Of a DNA stretch of 7,586 nt, positions 6,651-7,586 are shown piece by piece. The position numbers and the translations under genes were made by a program. Under the pieces are notes generated by a model that saw nothing but the letters and a program-made list of their open reading frames with translations, did not search any database and was not told the DNA's origin. The stretch comes from Veillonella parvula. Lineage in GTDB: Bacteria; Bacillota; Negativicutes; Veillonellales; Veillonellaceae. The stretch covers positions 1-7,586 of the forward strand of contig CAMUQE010000090.1 in assembly GCA_947096075.1 (NCBI GenBank), read 5' to 3'. Each line of letters starts with the position of its first letter. The stretch's first letter is position 1.

Positions 6651-6663
6651 ATATGCCATTCAA
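6649..6663. promoter_or_regulatory. Diverged single copy of the ACT-leader repeat motif
   Basis: GTATATGCCATTCAA matches 13 of 15 bases of GTATAGGGCATTCAA, the core of the 19-bp repeats at 4805-4842. On the minus strand it reads TTGAATGGCATATAC and starts five nt downstream of a TATAAT box (6669-6674), at the likely pgm transcription start. The shared sequence and similar position relative to a -10 box suggest a common operator, but chance similarity in AT-rich DNA is possible. Confidence 0.42.
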
Positions 6664-6668
6664 AAAAT

Positions 6669-6674
6669 ATTATA
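6669..6674 (-). promoter_or_regulatory. Possible -10 box for pgm
   Basis: A perfect TATAAT on the minus strand, about 109 nt upstream of the pgm start. The best -35-like hexamer (TTGTCA) is 22 nt upstream, too far for a standard spacing, so the call rests mainly on the -10 and on the need for a pgm promoter in this gap. Confidence 0.3.
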
Positions 6675-6728
6675 TTTACACATAATTAATATAAGATGAC
6701 AACAGACAGAGACTTTATCAAAATCCTA

Positions 6729-6766
6729 TATTCTTATCTGTTACAACTATTTTCATCTGTTACAAC
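6729..6766. repeat. 19-bp tandem duplication at the yitT 3' end
   Basis: Two adjacent units, TATTCTTATCTGTTACAAC (6729-6747) and TATTTTCATCTGTTACAAC (6748-6766), agree at 17 of 19 positions. The duplication spans the last codons and stop of the yitT gene. Because 19 is not a multiple of three, the second unit is read in a different frame and supplies the TAA stop at 6734-6736. Confidence 0.93.
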
Positions 6767-7586
6767 ATGATTGTTCGCTTCGGTAATAGCATCTTGTGAT
6801 TTTAGCTGTTTAGATACTTCCGCAGGAACAATAGGCTGAGTAAAACCTTGACCGATAACCTCTTGGGCATCAGTAATCAAGATAAAAACATTTGGGTCCG
6901 CCTCTTGAATCACTTCTTTTAATTTATTTACTTGCAATAAATTAACCGCAACCATCACAATTTGCTTAGGCGTCCGAGTATAAGCGCCAATGCCATTAAT
7001 AATAGTGGCACCACGACCGACCTTATTGATGATGCATTCACATACCTCATCGGTACGATAGGTAATGATGAAAGCAACCTTCCGTTGATTGAAACCAATT
7101 ACGACCTTATTCGTAATGATGGTATACACATACACACTGATAAGGGTTACGGCTACCGCTTCAAGTCCCACAACGCCGACAGCAACTAAGAGAATAGCAC
7201 AGTTAATAGCGCTATTAATGGACCCCATTTGAAGGCCATAATATTTGCGAACGATAAGAGCAATCGGATCAAGACCACCTGTATTACCACCTACACGGTA
7301 GACAATACCAAGTCCCAGCCCAGTCGTAATACCTGCCATCATAGAACTCAACAAAGGGTCCTTAATAATCATGTCATATTGCAGAAAGCCAAACAGATCA
7401 ATCATCCACGATAACATGAGCGTGCCATATAAGGTGTTAAGTACGACACGTTTCCCCAGCCACTTCCAAGCGGCCCAGAATATAGGAACATTCAAAATGA
7501 CGTTCCAAGAACCAACAGATAATCCCACTAAGTGTTGTGCCTCTTTCTTGGTTGTAGAAGGGGCCAAATGCAGCAACTTATCCTTC
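6734..7586 (-). CDS. YitT family membrane protein with DUF2179 domain (5' end outside window)
   Basis: The frame is open to the right edge with no supported start, so the N-terminus lies outside; 283 residues are visible. The N-terminal part is membrane-embedded: GLSVGSWNVILNVPIF, then hydrophobic segments, then the conserved GGNTGGLDPIALIVRK that opens the second half of the DUF161-type repeat, and further helices up to VYVYTIITNK. The last 110 or so residues are a soluble alpha/beta DUF2179 domain (KVAFIITYRTDEV through VFILITDAQEVIGQGF) followed by a poorly conserved tail. YitT proteins are inner-membrane proteins of unknown transport or sensing role, and the substrate cannot be told from sequence. 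The extreme C-terminus (…TDENSCNR) was created by a 19-bp duplication. The TTG at 7576 is too internal to be the start, because the first repeat would be incomplete. Confidence 0.9.
   Translation of the reverse strand, partial: KDKLLHLAPSTTKKEAQHLVGLSVGSWNVILNVPIFWAAWKWLGKRVVLNTLYGTLMLSWMIDLFGFLQYDMIIKDPLLSSMMAGITTGLGLGIVYRVGGNTGGLDPIALIVRKYYGLQMGSINSAINCAILLVAVGVVGLEAVAVTLISVYVYTIITNKVVIGFNQRKVAFIITYRTDEVCECIINKVGRGATIINGIGAYTRTPKQIVMVAVNLLQVNKLKEVIQEADPNVFILITDAQEVIGQGFTQPIVPAEVSKQLKSQDAITEANNHVVTDENSCNR

Noticed and set aside
7480..7496. A further sequence resembling the repeat motif (TTGAATGTTCCTATATT on the minus strand)
   Set aside because: It needs a one-base insertion to align and sits in codons for the conserved NVPIF stretch of YitT, so coding constraint explains it.
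1..7586. A hidden mobile element, defence system or CRISPR array
   Set aside because: All genes are compact, co-oriented core-type genes with uniform style; no transposase, integrase, spaced repeats or terminal inverted repeats were seen.

Overview
The window looks like chromosomal DNA from a Negativicutes bacterium (a diderm Firmicute), most likely Veillonella or a close relative. This rests on overall gene content, moderate-to-low GC coding sequence with very AT-rich gaps, strong GGAGG-type ribosome sites, and the linkage of an undecaprenyl-phosphate sugar transferase, a UDP-GlcNAc 2-epimerase and atpZ/atpI. The genus is an inference; no rRNA or other marker is present. All eight genes lie on the minus strand, so transcription runs from high to low coordinates.

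In order of transcription: (1) a 5'-truncated YitT/DUF2179 membrane protein (6734-7586, running off the right edge). (2) A 173-nt AT-rich gap with promoter-like and hairpin elements. (3) pgm, an E. coli-type alpha-phosphoglucomutase of 545 aa (4923-6560). (4) A 153-nt gap with a strong extended -10 box followed by a perfect 19-bp tandem repeat. (5) A tightly packed set: a small ACT-domain protein (UPF0237), a DUF711/UPF0210 'PFL family' protein, and a WecA/TagO-type lipid-carrier GlcNAc-1-P transferase. (6) A clear intrinsic terminator in a 56-nt gap. (7) wecB, then atpZ after 1 nt, then atpI after 10 nt. (8) A 165-nt AT-rich gap to the left edge; the ATP synthase structural genes (atpB onward) would be expected beyond it, but that is not visible.

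Functionally, three genes serve surface-glycan precursor supply: Pgm (glucose-6-P/glucose-1-P, toward UDP-glucose), WecA (first lipid-linked GlcNAc) and WecB (UDP-ManNAc). AtpZ and AtpI are small accessory membrane proteins of F-type ATP synthase. The ACT-DUF711 pair is conserved in many bacteria but its function is unknown to me.

The most notable non-coding signals are the perfect 19-bp tandem repeat just downstream of the putative ACT-operon promoter, a related 15-bp element (13/15 identical) just downstream of a TATAAT box upstream of pgm, and an independent 19-bp tandem duplication that rewrites the C-terminus and stop codon of the YitT gene. I saw no tRNA, rRNA, CRISPR, insertion sequence or prophage, and no gene-free stretch longer than 300 bases.
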